Shown here: in pieces, positions 1 through 8,004 of the stretch
How positions within the stretch are numbered: the stretch's first letter is position 1
Layout: the number at the start of each line of letters is the position of its first letter
Origin: Nocardia arthritidis NBRC 100137
GTDB taxonomy: Bacteria > Actinomycetota > Actinomycetes > Mycobacteriales > Mycobacteriaceae
Direction of reading: 5' to 3'
Length of the DNA stretch: 64,000 nucleotides
NCBI RefSeq assembly: GCF_001612765.1
Contig: NZ_BDBB01000019.1
Location: 62,001 to 126,000 of the forward strand
Translations under genes and position numbers: made by a program
Notes under the pieces: generated by a model
Database searches by the model: none
The model's input: only the letters and a program-made list of their open reading frames with translations
What the model was told of the DNA's origin: nothing

Positions 1-588
1 ACCGCGGCCCGCGCCCTCGGGCTCGCCGTCGCGGTCGGCGGCGGTGTCGTCTTCTTCGCCGGGATCCCCTCCGGCGGTGGTGATCGCCTGCTCGGTGATC
101 TCGTCTTCCTCGGTGCGGCCGCGTGCTGGGCGTGCTACACCATGCTCGGCGCCCCGGTGCTCGCCCGGCTGGCCGCCCCCACGGTGACCGTATACGCCAC
201 GGCCATCGGCGCTTTGGCGCTCGGCGTGGTCGCCGCGCCGCGCCTGCCCGGGGTGGCGTGGTCCGAACTCGGTGCCGAATTCTGGCTCAATCAGGCATAT
301 CTCGGCGTGCTGCCGACCGCGCTCGCCTACGTTCTCTACTATCGCGCCGTCGGCGAGGTCGGCCCGGCGACCGCTGCCTCCGCCATGTTCCTCGTCCCCG
401 CCTTCGGTCTGGCCTGCGCGTGGCTGCTCCTCGGCGAATCCATCGCGCCCGTCCAAGCCCTCGGGGCCGCCCTGATGTTCGCCGGGGCATGGCTCAACAC
501 CCGTGACGGCAAACCTCGTGCGGCCACGCCACCGCCGATCACACCGGATGCCCACGATTGGCCTCCCTCCCTGGGATCACGGCGTTAG
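1..588 (+). CDS. EamA/DMT-family transporter, 5' truncated by window edge
   Basis: The reading frame is open from base 1, so the N-terminus lies outside the window. The visible 195 residues contain several hydrophobic helices rich in Gly/Ala. A late segment resembles the repeat end of drug/metabolite exporters: an 'LPTALAYVLYYRAV' helix, then 'GPATAASAMFLVPAFG', then 'ALGAALMFAGAWL'. Such proteins are ten-helix inner-membrane exporters of metabolites or drugs; the substrate cannot be read here. The family assignment is good, the specific function unknown. Confidence 0.85.
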   Translation, partial: TAARALGLAVAVGGGVVFFAGIPSGGGDRLLGDLVFLGAAACWACYTMLGAPVLARLAAPTVTVYATAIGALALGVVAAPRLPGVAWSELGAEFWLNQAYLGVLPTALAYVLYYRAVGEVGPATAASAMFLVPAFGLACAWLLLGESIAPVQALGAALMFAGAWLNTRDGKPRAATPPPITPDAHDWPPSLGSRR

Positions 589-596
589 ACTCCCGC

Positions 597-911
597 ATGC
601 GAGAGCCACATCGGGCGACGAACACCGCGTGGTGGGACAACTACCTGGTCGCACTGGTCGGTCTGCTGCTCGCGGGCGGACTCGTCTTCGCCGCCGTCAC
701 CGCGGCCCAGGCGGGCGCCTACCCGCTCGCGATTGCTCTGGGAGTGCTGTCCATTCCCTTCGCCCTGCCTACCGTTGTCCAGATCGTGGGCGAACTCGTG
801 TTCTACCTGACTCTGATCGGGTTTGCCCTGCTCCTGCCTGCGCTGATCGTCAGTCCCGGGTTACGCCGGTGGGGGAAGAAGCGGTGGCGCAGCCTGCGGT
901 TGGTCGCCTGA
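597..911 (+). CDS. small membrane protein of unknown function
   Basis: This 104-residue protein starts at the ATG just after the EamA stop (9-base gap). An upstream in-frame ATG at 558 would overlap the previous gene and is less likely. It has three hydrophobic stretches (roughly residues 15-38, 43-62 and 66-87) and a basic tail ending RRWGKKRWRSLRL. The tail suggests a cytoplasmic C-terminus by the positive-inside rule. Tight spacing suggests co-transcription with the exporter. No family recognised. Confidence 0.6.
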   Translation: MREPHRATNTAWWDNYLVALVGLLLAGGLVFAAVTAAQAGAYPLAIALGVLSIPFALPTVVQIVGELVFYLTLIGFALLLPALIVSPGLRRWGKKRWRSLRLVA

Positions 912-954
912 TTTCCCGAGCACACCCGGGCGGAGCGAACCGGAGCGTCGAACA

Positions 955-1539
955 TCAAGCGGTATAGGGATGTTCGGCGCGCGCCGAACGTAGTGCGCGG
1001 CCCCACCAGACCAGCTGGCCGAGCAGTTGATCGGCGGCTGTCACCGGCATTTCCGGATCAGTCGGCTGCCCTGCGGAGTCGAACCGCCTGCCCGCATCGT
1101 GAAAGCTCACCGTGTCGCGCACGGTGACCGCGTGCAGTTCGGCGAATACCTGCCTGAGATGCTCGACCGCGCGCAAGCCGCCGGAGATCCCGCCATAGGA
1201 GACGAATCCCACCGGCTTGGCCCGCCATTCGGCGTAATGCCAATCGATGGCGTTCTTGACCGACGCCGGATAGCTGTGGTTGTACTCGGGTGTCACCACG
1301 ACGAAAGCGTCCGCCGCGGCCAGCCGGGGGCCCACCGCTGCCAGCGCCCGCGCCGCCTCGGGTCCGGGATGGTGGGAAAGCTGTTCCGGCAGAGGTGTTT
1401 CGGCCAGATCGACGACGTCGACGGTGACGTCGTCGCGCCGGTCGGCGTGTCTGGCGAACCAGGTGGCGACGGTCGGGCCGAAGCGGCCCGCACGGGTGCT
1501 GCCGACGATCACGGCGAGCTGAATCGGATGGTCGAGCAT
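955..1539 (-). CDS. NADPH-dependent FMN reductase (flavodoxin-fold)
   Basis: The 194-residue protein begins with an Ile-Val-Gly-Ser-Thr-Arg phosphate-binding loop at about residues 11-16, typical of FMN_red proteins. It continues with 'PEYNHSYPASVKNAIDW' and 'SYGGISGGLRAVEHLR', the two other FMN-contacting loops of the family. Such cytosolic enzymes use NAD(P)H to reduce FMN, quinones or azo compounds. It stands alone, convergent with the gene ending at 911. Length is normal. Confidence 0.9.
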   Translation of the reverse strand: MLDHPIQLAVIVGSTRAGRFGPTVATWFARHADRRDDVTVDVVDLAETPLPEQLSHHPGPEAARALAAVGPRLAAADAFVVVTPEYNHSYPASVKNAIDWHYAEWRAKPVGFVSYGGISGGLRAVEHLRQVFAELHAVTVRDTVSFHDAGRRFDSAGQPTDPEMPVTAADQLLGQLVWWGRALRSARAEHPYTA

Positions 1540-1619
1540 GGTGGTTCCCTTCGACGCGTGCGTTGCACAGAACAGCGTCGGACCTGAACCACGCTTCAGG
1601 TCAAATCGGCGAGCGCCGA

Positions 1620-1991
1620 TCAGACCTCCAGGTCCTCCTCGATGCCCTTCAGGCGGTGCCTGGCCAGCGCCAAATTCGCCCGGCCCCGGTCCAGGGCCAG
1701 GTAGAGGAACAGGCCCTTGGACTTGCGGCCGGTCATCGGCCGGATGATGTGGTACTGCCCGGACAGCGTGATGAGGATGTCCTCGATGTCCTCCTTGAGC
1801 CCCAGCTGGTCCATGGTCCGCATCTTGGCGCGCACCACCTCGGTGTTGCCCGCGCCGGCGACCTGAAGGTCGAGGGACTTGGAACTGCCGAGCATGCCCA
1901 GCGCCATACCGCTGTTGTAGTCGACCACGGCGGCGCCGATCGCGCCGTCGATCACCATCATGTCTTTGAGGGCCAGATCCATAGTGGACAC
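1620..1991 (-). CDS. roadblock/LC7-type protein (third roadblock of operon)
   Basis: The 123-residue protein starts at GTG, with AAAGGA six bases upstream; ATG at 1982 is the alternative. It has the alpha-beta layout of a roadblock domain and resembles the protein at 3296..3688 along its length, especially the end ('RANLALARHRLKGIEEDLE' here, 'AGNLAMARYQLRGILDEMAE' there). Roadblock proteins dimerise and in bacteria usually regulate small GTPases such as MglA. It is the last gene of a four-gene operon, 11 bases after the preceding gene. Its partner is unknown. Confidence 0.8.
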   Translation of the reverse strand: MSTMDLALKDMMVIDGAIGAAVVDYNSGMALGMLGSSKSLDLQVAGAGNTEVVRAKMRTMDQLGLKEDIEDILITLSGQYHIIRPMTGRKSKGLFLYLALDRGRANLALARHRLKGIEEDLEV

Positions 1992-2002
1992 AAGTTTTCC
2001 TT

Positions 2003-2479
2003 TCAGTGGGTTTTCGTTGTCTGTTCGCTTCGTGCGTCGCTCGCCACCGGCGTCAGCAAGTCGGCGATCGCCCGGGCCGCCGGGCGCGATTCCAGATGCA
2101 GCCTGCCGATGTTCACCTCGGGGGCGGCCAGGACGGTCAGCGAAGTCCAGCCCGCCGCGTAGATGACCACGTGCCCGCTCGTGCCGTGCACGACCACCTC
2201 GCTGAACCCGCCGCCGTGTGCGGTGGTGGCCAGCCGGTGCGACAGCGACAGCTGCGAGGCGGCCATCGCGGCCATCCCGTTCGGCTCGATCTGCGCAGGT
2301 AGATCATGTGCGACGAGCAGCCCGTCATTGGATGCCACGAGCGCGCCGGTCAGCCGCGGGACGCGATCGCGCAGGGCCTTCAGCTCCAGCAGCACCGCCG
2401 CGTTCGGTTCGGGTCCGGACATCGCCACCTTGGTCAACCTTCCCATCACATTGCCGAGCAGTTTCTTCCGCGCGGTCAC
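2003..2479 (-). CDS. roadblock/LC7 domain protein
   Basis: The 158-residue protein starts at a GTG that overlaps the previous stop by four bases (GTGA), implying translational coupling. Residues about 25-140 form a roadblock/LC7 domain: an N-terminal helix 'LLELKALRDRVPRLTGALVASNDGLLVA', a central helix with 'MAAMAASQLSLSHRL', then 'VVVHGTSGHVVIYAAG'. This is the form found in actinobacterial conservon and gliding-type regulators. No GTPase or histidine kinase gene accompanies it here, so the partner must lie elsewhere or be another operon product. Confidence 0.85.
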   Translation of the reverse strand: MTARKKLLGNVMGRLTKVAMSGPEPNAAVLLELKALRDRVPRLTGALVASNDGLLVAHDLPAQIEPNGMAAMAASQLSLSHRLATTAHGGGFSEVVVHGTSGHVVIYAAGWTSLTVLAAPEVNIGRLHLESRPAARAIADLLTPVASDARSEQTTKTH

Positions 2480-3306
2480 GCGAGCTCCTCCAAAGCCGCT
2501 TGCAGGCGGACGAGCAGGTCCCGGTCCGGCGGTTCGGCACGCTCCGCGACGGGGATCGGCGCCGAGTGCCGCCCACGGCGTCTCGGAAGCCGGCCCGGCT
2601 CGGCGCTCACGGCCGCGACCGCCCCGGGCTCGTCGGTCACCGGTTCGGGTGCGACCGGCCGGGCCGCCACCGGGACGGACGTTCCGGCGGGCGGCTCGAT
2701 GAGCCCCGCGGCGGTCAGATCCCGCACCGCGACCAGGCATCCATAGGTGGTGCGGCCCAGTTCGCGGCCGATCCCCGCGACACTGCGCCGCGCGTCCGCG
2801 GCGGCCAGCACCTCGGCTTGCCCCCCGGTGAGCACCAGACGCCGCCGCCGCACCCGGCGCACCGGCACGACCGGGACCCGATCGACCAGGTCCGCGGGCC
2901 ACGGCCCGGACTCCGGGTCGCCGCGGCGCGCGCACTCCTGCACGAGAGCCCGTGGCGTGATGTGGCAGACCGGGGCCAGCCAGTGCGGTGGGGCCGGACG
3001 GAACTCCGGGACGGCGGGCGAGGCCAGCAAGAAGTAGGCGGCATCGAAAACCGACAACATGGCGAGGGTTTCCAGCCGCGGCCGTCCCAGCACACGGCCG
3101 GGATCGCCCGCCCCCGCGCGCCGCCAGTCCTCGGCGGTCGCCACGCCCGCCTCGACGACCAGCCGGTCCAATCCCGTGGTGCGCCGGCAATCGGCGGAAA
3201 CAATCGCGCCTTCGGCGAGGTGAAACGCACCGTCGCCCGCGCGCAGCACGCCCGTACGTCCTTCCTTCTCCAGCCGCCGCAATTCGACCGCGAGTTCAGG
3301 ACTCAT
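2476..3306 (-). CDS. DUF4388/PatA-like plus winged-helix-like regulator
   Basis: This protein of about 276 residues sits between two roadblock genes. I chose the ATG at 3306, which overlaps the upstream stop by 11 bases; an ATG at 3327 is also possible. Residues 1-60 ('RRLEKEGRTGVLRAGDGAFHLAEGAIVSADC') look like the DUF4388/PatA N-terminal module, which reads 'gains expression, displays effector'. Around residues 160-215 a basic stretch precedes 'LTGGQAEVLAAADARRSVAGIGRELGRTTYGCLVAVRDLTAAGLIEPP', which resembles a winged helix. The C-terminus is Pro/Arg-rich. Domain calls are from pattern only; DNA binding is plausible but unproven. Confidence 0.6.
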   Translation of the reverse strand: MSPELAVELRRLEKEGRTGVLRAGDGAFHLAEGAIVSADCRRTTGLDRLVVEAGVATAEDWRRAGAGDPGRVLGRPRLETLAMLSVFDAAYFLLASPAVPEFRPAPPHWLAPVCHITPRALVQECARRGDPESGPWPADLVDRVPVVPVRRVRRRRLVLTGGQAEVLAAADARRSVAGIGRELGRTTYGCLVAVRDLTAAGLIEPPAGTSVPVAARPVAPEPVTDEPGAVAAVSAEPGRLPRRRGRHSAPIPVAERAEPPDRDLLVRLQAALEELA

Positions 3307-3688
3307 CGGTGCCCTCGGCCATTTCATCGAGAATTCCGCGCAGCTGATATCGCGCCATCGCGAGATTCCCGGCGCCCTCTTCGAACAGCACGTGTACGAA
3401 AAGCCGTCCGTCGAAGTCGCCGTTCACCAGGTTCAGCAGGTGATATCCGCGGGTCCCGTAGACGATGATCTCGGTGACGTCGTCACCGTCGCCGCCGCTC
3501 GACAAAGCCGGGCAGGCGAGCACCGCACGCACCACATCCGTTGTGGCGGCGGCATCTTCGTGCTCATCCAGCAGCTCGTGCCTGCCGTCCGCGGCGATCG
3601 CCAGACCGCTCGCACCGTCCACCAATGTCACACTGCGCGCACCGGGAATATCCATGATGCGTTTCAGACAACCGTCGATACCGATCAC
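3296..3688 (-). CDS. roadblock/LC7-type protein (first gene of operon)
   Basis: The 130-residue protein starts at GTG with a weak upstream ribosome site. It resembles the 1620..1991 product and has the roadblock pattern: 'GARSVTLVDGASGLAIAADG', then 'TEIIVYGTRGYHLLNLVNGDFDGRLFVHVLF', then the terminal helix. It heads an operon with two further roadblock genes and a winged-helix-like gene. The operon promoter should lie upstream of 3688, where an AT-rich repeat is found. It is probably a dimeric scaffold in a signalling complex (inference). Confidence 0.8.
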   Translation of the reverse strand: MIGIDGCLKRIMDIPGARSVTLVDGASGLAIAADGRHELLDEHEDAAATTDVVRAVLACPALSSGGDGDDVTEIIVYGTRGYHLLNLVNGDFDGRLFVHVLFEEGAGNLAMARYQLRGILDEMAEGTDES

Positions 3689-4114
3689 GCGCCACCACTT
3701 GTCATGTGAGGGGTTTACGGGTTCCAGACGCTACACACGCGCACCGCACGATGTACAGCTAATCGGGGAGAAATTTCCGGTAAAAAGCGTTTTCCCTGGC
3801 AGCGCGGAATAAATACCTTTCGGTATTCAATACCTATTGGTATTCAATACCCGTCGGTTTTCGATCTCGACACGCCGATCCGGCCACAATAAATCCTCGA
3901 TACGGTCGCTCGACTGCTCCGGTGCCACATACGCGACACGCCTGCACCTGTGCACGCACGGGCAGGCGCCACCGGAACCGCACGGCCTCCGCCGCCGTGC
4001 GCCGCGCACGGAGGCATGCCGGGCCCGGGGAACCGGCGCGCCGGGCAGTCATCTCGCAGCAATTACAAGATCGGCGATCACGCTCGAAGGACCGGGCGGC
4101 TACACCGCACGAAA
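3689..4114. other. intergenic region upstream of roadblock operon
   Basis: This stretch of about 425 bases carries no convincing gene. Its left third is unusually AT-rich and contains the GGTATTCAATACC repeats plus 'GGAGAAATTTCCGG'-like palindromic sequence near 3767-3780. The right part is GC-rich and featureless. Its expected role is promoter and operator DNA for the roadblock operon. Confidence 0.5.
3812..3851. repeat. tandem inverted-repeat cluster, GGTATTCAATACC units
   Basis: AATACC (3812-3817) is followed by two copies of the near-palindrome GGTATTCAATACC at 3822-3834 and 3839-3851, with a 17-base period. Neighbouring half-sites can pair as AATACC-TTTC-GGTATT and AATACC-TATT-GGTATT. 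It is an AT-rich island in very GC-rich DNA, about 125-165 bases upstream of the roadblock operon. A multi-site operator is most likely; an upstream-gene terminator is the alternative. Confidence 0.6.
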
Positions 4115-4456
4115 TCAGCCGGCGGTGAGGCCGGTGGAGATCTTGACCACGACCTTGTCGTCGGTCACCTCCTGCACCGCGACGGTGCTTCCGTCGGCGG
4201 ACCGGGTCTCCCCGACCGGGACCGTGACCTCCTGACCCCCCACCGACAGGGTGACCAGGTTGCCGTTCACACCGAGGAGTTTCGCTTCGATGCCCAGGAT
4301 GCTCGCTTTGGCGTCCACACCACGGGCGAAGGTCACCGTGCAGCCGCTCAGGGCGCAATCGGTCTTCGTACCAGGGCCTTCCGTCGTGCAGGCAGCGAGG
4401 CCGAGGGGAATCACCAAGGCGAGGAACAACGCTGCGACGAGTCGAGGAAAAGCCAC
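4115..4456 (-). CDS. small secreted lipoprotein, function unknown
   Basis: This 113-residue protein has a classical lipoprotein signal: Arg near the start, a hydrophobic run 'LVAALFLALVIPLGL', then the lipobox Leu-Ala-Ala-Cys at about residues 20-23. The mature part is about 90 residues and beta-rich, with two more cysteines ('DCALSGC') that could form a disulfide outside the cell. It should be lipid-anchored on the outer face of the membrane. The next gene to the right (VWA protein) is on the same strand 51 bases upstream. No family recognised. Confidence 0.8.
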   Translation of the reverse strand: MAFPRLVAALFLALVIPLGLAACTTEGPGTKTDCALSGCTVTFARGVDAKASILGIEAKLLGVNGNLVTLSVGGQEVTVPVGETRSADGSTVAVQEVTDDKVVVKISTGLTAG

Positions 4457-4507
4457 CCGCTCAGTGTAGGGCCCGCCGCCCTCCCTGTCCGGAGCGTTGG
4501 TTGCGCC

Positions 4508-6457
4508 TTATGCCTTACCGCGCAGGTAATCGCTCACCACGGCGGCGCCGAGACCGTCCAGATCCGGCATCACCACGCGGCCGCCGCTGCGGCGGGCCAT
4601 CAGGTCGACGAACGCGGCCAGGCGCGGGTCCTCTCCGAGCATGAACACCGTCACCGACGCACCCAGCTTGGCCAAGGCGTCGACCTGAGCCATCGTCACG
4701 GCCAGCGTGCGCTGCGCGGGCGGCCAATTGAAGTACGTCTGGCCGTCCGGCTCCAGATGAGCGGTCGGCTCGCCGTCGGTGACGACGAGCACGATCGGCA
4801 CCGCGTCCGGATGCCTGCGTAGGTGCCCTGCGGCGAGCAGCAGCGCGTGGTGCAGATTGGTGCCCTGCTCCCAGACGCCTTCCAACGCGGTCAGTTCGCC
4901 GATGTCCACGGTCGTCGCGTGCCTGCCGAAGGTGATCACGCTCAGCGCGTCGGAGCGGAACCTGGTGCCGATCAGGTGGTGCAGCGCCAAGGCGGTGCGC
5001 TTCATCGGCACCCATCTACCGTCCTGCACCATCGACCAGGACGTGTCGACGCACAGCGCGACGGCGGCCCTGGACCGCTGCTCGGTCTCCATGATCTCGA
5101 CATCGGAAACGTCGAGCCGCACACTGCGTTTGCCCGTCGACGCCGACCGCAGCACGGCATTGCGCACGGTCCGCGACACATCCCACGGCTCGGTGTCGCC
5201 GAACCGCCAGGCCCGGGAACCGCCGGTCGGCTCACCCGCGGCGCCCGCCAGGGCGGTATCCCGTTCACCGCGACGGGATCGCAAGCGTCCGACGACATCA
5301 CGCAGCGCCACCTCACCGAGCCGGCGCAAAGCCTTGGGCGTCAGTCGCAGCGAGCCGTCCTGCGCCCGCTCGAAGATGCCTTGCCTGCGCAATTCGCGCT
5401 CCAGTTCGGCCAGCCGGGCGGCATCCACGCCCGCGTCCGCACCGAGGTGGCGGACCAGCGCGTCCAGGTCGATGTCCTCCAAACGCGCACCGGCATAGGA
5501 CTGGCCGAGTTGCTCGGCGAGCGCGTCGAGTTCGGCGAGATCCTGCAGGGCCTGCGCGCCTTCGCCGAGGCCGAGCGGGTCGTCGCCGCGGAACCGCCGA
5601 CCGGAGTTCCAGTCCTCCCCGGGACGCAGCGCCCGCAGATGCGCGTCCAGCGCGGAGACCTGCTGGGCGATCCCCGGATCGCCGAACGCCTGGCCGATCA
5701 GCTCGGACAACTCCGCGCGCTGCTGCTCGGACATCGAATTCATCATGCGCTGCGCGGCGGCGGCGCGGGCTGCCAGCGCGTCGATCAGTTCCTCGGTGTC
5801 GCGCGGATTCTCCGGGAAGAACTCGCCGTGCTCGGCCATGAACTCGGCGAACCGCTGTTCGGTGTCCTCACCCCGGGCATGGGCGGCGAGCAGATCGTTC
5901 AGGTCGGACATCATCCGCCTGACCCGCTCGACGTCCTGCGGGGTGGTGTTCTGCAAAGCTTGCTTCATGCCCTGGAAGCGCGATTCCAGCAGCTCACGGC
6001 CGAGCAGGTCACGGATCTTCTGATAGTTGTCGCGGCCGGTCTCCGACCGCCAGGGGTACTCGGCGAGCTCGGTGACGGCGGCGGCCGTGCTCGACGGCAG
6101 CGCGTCCAGCTGCGCTTCGGCGAACCTGGCGTCGTCGGCGGGGTCGGGGAACAGGGCGCCGCGCTCGGCTTCCAACGCCTCTTCCAGCAGTTCCCGGACC
6201 CGCTGCAACGTGCCGTCCAGCCGGTGGCTCCTGGCGATCTCCGCGCGGCGCTGCCACAACCGGCGCGTCAGCTCCTCCAGGCCCGGCATGGTGCGGGTGC
6301 CGCGCCGCAACAGCTCTTGCAGGGCGTTGCGCGGCGAACTGCCCTCCATGACGTCGCGACCGACCCGGTCCAGCGCTTCCCGCAGGTCCAGTGGGGGCGC
6401 CAGCGGATCGGGCCCCTCGTGATAGGGGCCGTAGGAGTAGCGGTCGGGGGTCGTCAC
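4508..6457 (-). CDS. VWA-domain protein partner of MoxR-type ATPase
   Basis: The 649-residue protein has a long helical, acidic N-terminal part (about 1-400) and a C-terminal von Willebrand A domain. The metal-binding MIDAS motif Asp-Thr-Ser-Trp-Ser is at 471-475, followed by the conserved Thr and Asp positions ('EQGTNLHHALLLAAGHL', 'VLVVTDGEPTAHLE'). It lies 25 bases downstream of a MoxR/ChlI-like ATPase gene. MoxR-VWA pairs usually act as chaperone complexes that insert metal or mature other proteins, as magnesium chelatase subunits I and D do. The client protein is not evident. Confidence 0.85.
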   Translation of the reverse strand: MTTPDRYSYGPYHEGPDPLAPPLDLREALDRVGRDVMEGSSPRNALQELLRRGTRTMPGLEELTRRLWQRRAEIARSHRLDGTLQRVRELLEEALEAERGALFPDPADDARFAEAQLDALPSSTAAAVTELAEYPWRSETGRDNYQKIRDLLGRELLESRFQGMKQALQNTTPQDVERVRRMMSDLNDLLAAHARGEDTEQRFAEFMAEHGEFFPENPRDTEELIDALAARAAAAQRMMNSMSEQQRAELSELIGQAFGDPGIAQQVSALDAHLRALRPGEDWNSGRRFRGDDPLGLGEGAQALQDLAELDALAEQLGQSYAGARLEDIDLDALVRHLGADAGVDAARLAELERELRRQGIFERAQDGSLRLTPKALRRLGEVALRDVVGRLRSRRGERDTALAGAAGEPTGGSRAWRFGDTEPWDVSRTVRNAVLRSASTGKRSVRLDVSDVEIMETEQRSRAAVALCVDTSWSMVQDGRWVPMKRTALALHHLIGTRFRSDALSVITFGRHATTVDIGELTALEGVWEQGTNLHHALLLAAGHLRRHPDAVPIVLVVTDGEPTAHLEPDGQTYFNWPPAQRTLAVTMAQVDALAKLGASVTVFMLGEDPRLAAFVDLMARRSGGRVVMPDLDGLGAAVVSDYLRGKA

Positions 6458-6482
6458 GACGCCTCGCCGGGAACCACGGCGG

Positions 6483-7877
6483 TCATCGGCCGTACACCGC
6501 CAAGCCGTCGTCGGAGTCCTTCGCGATCTGCCGGGCCAGGTAGAGCGCCTCTAGCGCGAACTCGACGGCCGAGGCGATCCGGGGCGGCGGATCGGCCGCG
6601 TCGACGCCGAGCCGCCCGGCCACTTCGTGCAGCACAGGCAGTTCGGGGAGCGCCGAGAGGACTTCCTCACCGGGGACGCGTTCGCCGGTGGTGACCAGAT
6701 GCCCGTCGCCTACCGCCTCGGCCAGCGGCCGCAGGTTCAGGCCGCCGAGTAACGCCCGCGCCGTCTCGGAGAACGAGCGGCGCAGCAAATGGGTGAGATG
6801 CTCCTGTTCACGCCCCTCCTCCCCGGATTCGAACTCCAGCTTGCCGCGCAACACCGCGGGAACGGACTCGAGGTCGACGGGCCGCGCCACCGCGGGACTC
6901 TCCCCCGTCACCGCCGACCTGCGCAGCGCCGCCGCTGCCACCGTCTCGGCCGCGGCCACGGCGAAGCGCGCGGACACCCCCGAGCGCTGGTCGATCGCGG
7001 ACGACTCGCGCAGTTGCCGCACGAACCGAGCGAGCACCTCGATCAGCGGATCGCCAACCTCGGCCACCAACTCGGCCTCCTGGCGCACCAGCGCCACCTC
7101 GGCCTCGACGCTGAGCGGGTAGTGAGTGCGGATCTCCGCGCCGAAACGGTCTTTCAGCGGGGTGATGATGCGGCCGCGGTTCGTGTAGTCCTCCGGGTTG
7201 GCGGTGGCCACGAGCAATACGTCCAGCGGCAGGCGCAGCGTATAGCCGCGGACCTGGATATCACGTTCCTCCATCACGTTCAGCAGCGCGACCTGGATGC
7301 GTTCGGCGAGGTCGGGCAGCTCGTTGATCGCCACGATGCCGCGGTGCGCGCGGGGGACGAGACCGAAGTGAATCGTCTCGGGATCACCGAGACTGCGCCC
7401 CTCGGCCACCTTCACCGGGTCGACGTCACCGATCAAGTCGCCGACGGAGGTGTCGGGCGTGGCGAGTTTCTCGGCGTACCGCTGCGAGCGATGCCGCCAC
7501 GCGACGGGCAGGTCGTCACCGAGTTCCGCGGCCAGCCGCCGCCCGGCCGGGCTGATCGGGTCGAGCGGGTGTTCGCCCAGCTCGGCGCCTGCGATCACGG
7601 GCGTCCATTCGTCCAGCAGGCCGACCAGGGAACGCAGCAGCCGGGTCTTCCCCTGGCCTCGCTCGCCGAGCAGCACGACGTCGTGTCCCGCCAGCAGCGC
7701 GCGTTCCAGCTGCGGCACTACCGTCCGGTCGAACCCGACGATGCCGGGCCAGGGGTCACCGCCGGAACTCAGCAGCGCGAGCAGGTTCTCGCGGATCTCG
7801 GTCTTCACGCCACGCGGCAGATAGCCGGCCGAACGCAGGTCGCCCGCGGTGGTGGGCAGGTGTGCGGGAACTTTCAC
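6483..7877 (-). CDS. MoxR/ChlI-like AAA+ ATPase
   Basis: The 464-residue AAA+ protein has Walker A Gly-Glu-Arg-Gly-Gln-Gly-Lys-Thr at residues 71-78, a Walker B-like 'IVAINEL' at 181-187, a sensor segment 'LLVATANPEDYT' near 221, and an arginine-finger region 'LKDRFGAEIR'. This resembles magnesium-chelatase subunit I and the MoxR family. It is co-oriented with, and 25 bases upstream of, the VWA gene, so the two likely form a hexameric ATPase plus adaptor. No porphyrin genes are nearby, so chlorophyll-type chelation is unlikely. Confidence 0.88.
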   Translation of the reverse strand: MKVPAHLPTTAGDLRSAGYLPRGVKTEIRENLLALLSSGGDPWPGIVGFDRTVVPQLERALLAGHDVVLLGERGQGKTRLLRSLVGLLDEWTPVIAGAELGEHPLDPISPAGRRLAAELGDDLPVAWRHRSQRYAEKLATPDTSVGDLIGDVDPVKVAEGRSLGDPETIHFGLVPRAHRGIVAINELPDLAERIQVALLNVMEERDIQVRGYTLRLPLDVLLVATANPEDYTNRGRIITPLKDRFGAEIRTHYPLSVEAEVALVRQEAELVAEVGDPLIEVLARFVRQLRESSAIDQRSGVSARFAVAAAETVAAAALRRSAVTGESPAVARPVDLESVPAVLRGKLEFESGEEGREQEHLTHLLRRSFSETARALLGGLNLRPLAEAVGDGHLVTTGERVPGEEVLSALPELPVLHEVAGRLGVDAADPPPRIASAVEFALEALYLARQIAKDSDDGLAVYGR

Positions 7878-8004
7878 GAATTCGACGCTACGTCCATTTC
7901 GCCATCGGGTCGACCGGGAAACAAGCGCAGGACGCCGGCCTGCCCGCAGGCTACCCGGCCAGGACCCGGCGAAGCTGCTCGCAGCTCCGAGAAGACGAGC
8001 CGGA

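Noticed and set aside
2003..3190. One long minus-strand frame covering two genes
   Set aside because: Only its last 158 codons are roadblock; the rest is the out-of-frame shadow of the 2476-3306 gene, whose stop overlaps the real GTG start.
4823..6694. Plus-strand frame opposite the VWA gene
   Set aside because: Low-complexity Gly/Arg/His-rich translation with no motif; the minus strand encodes a clear VWA protein.
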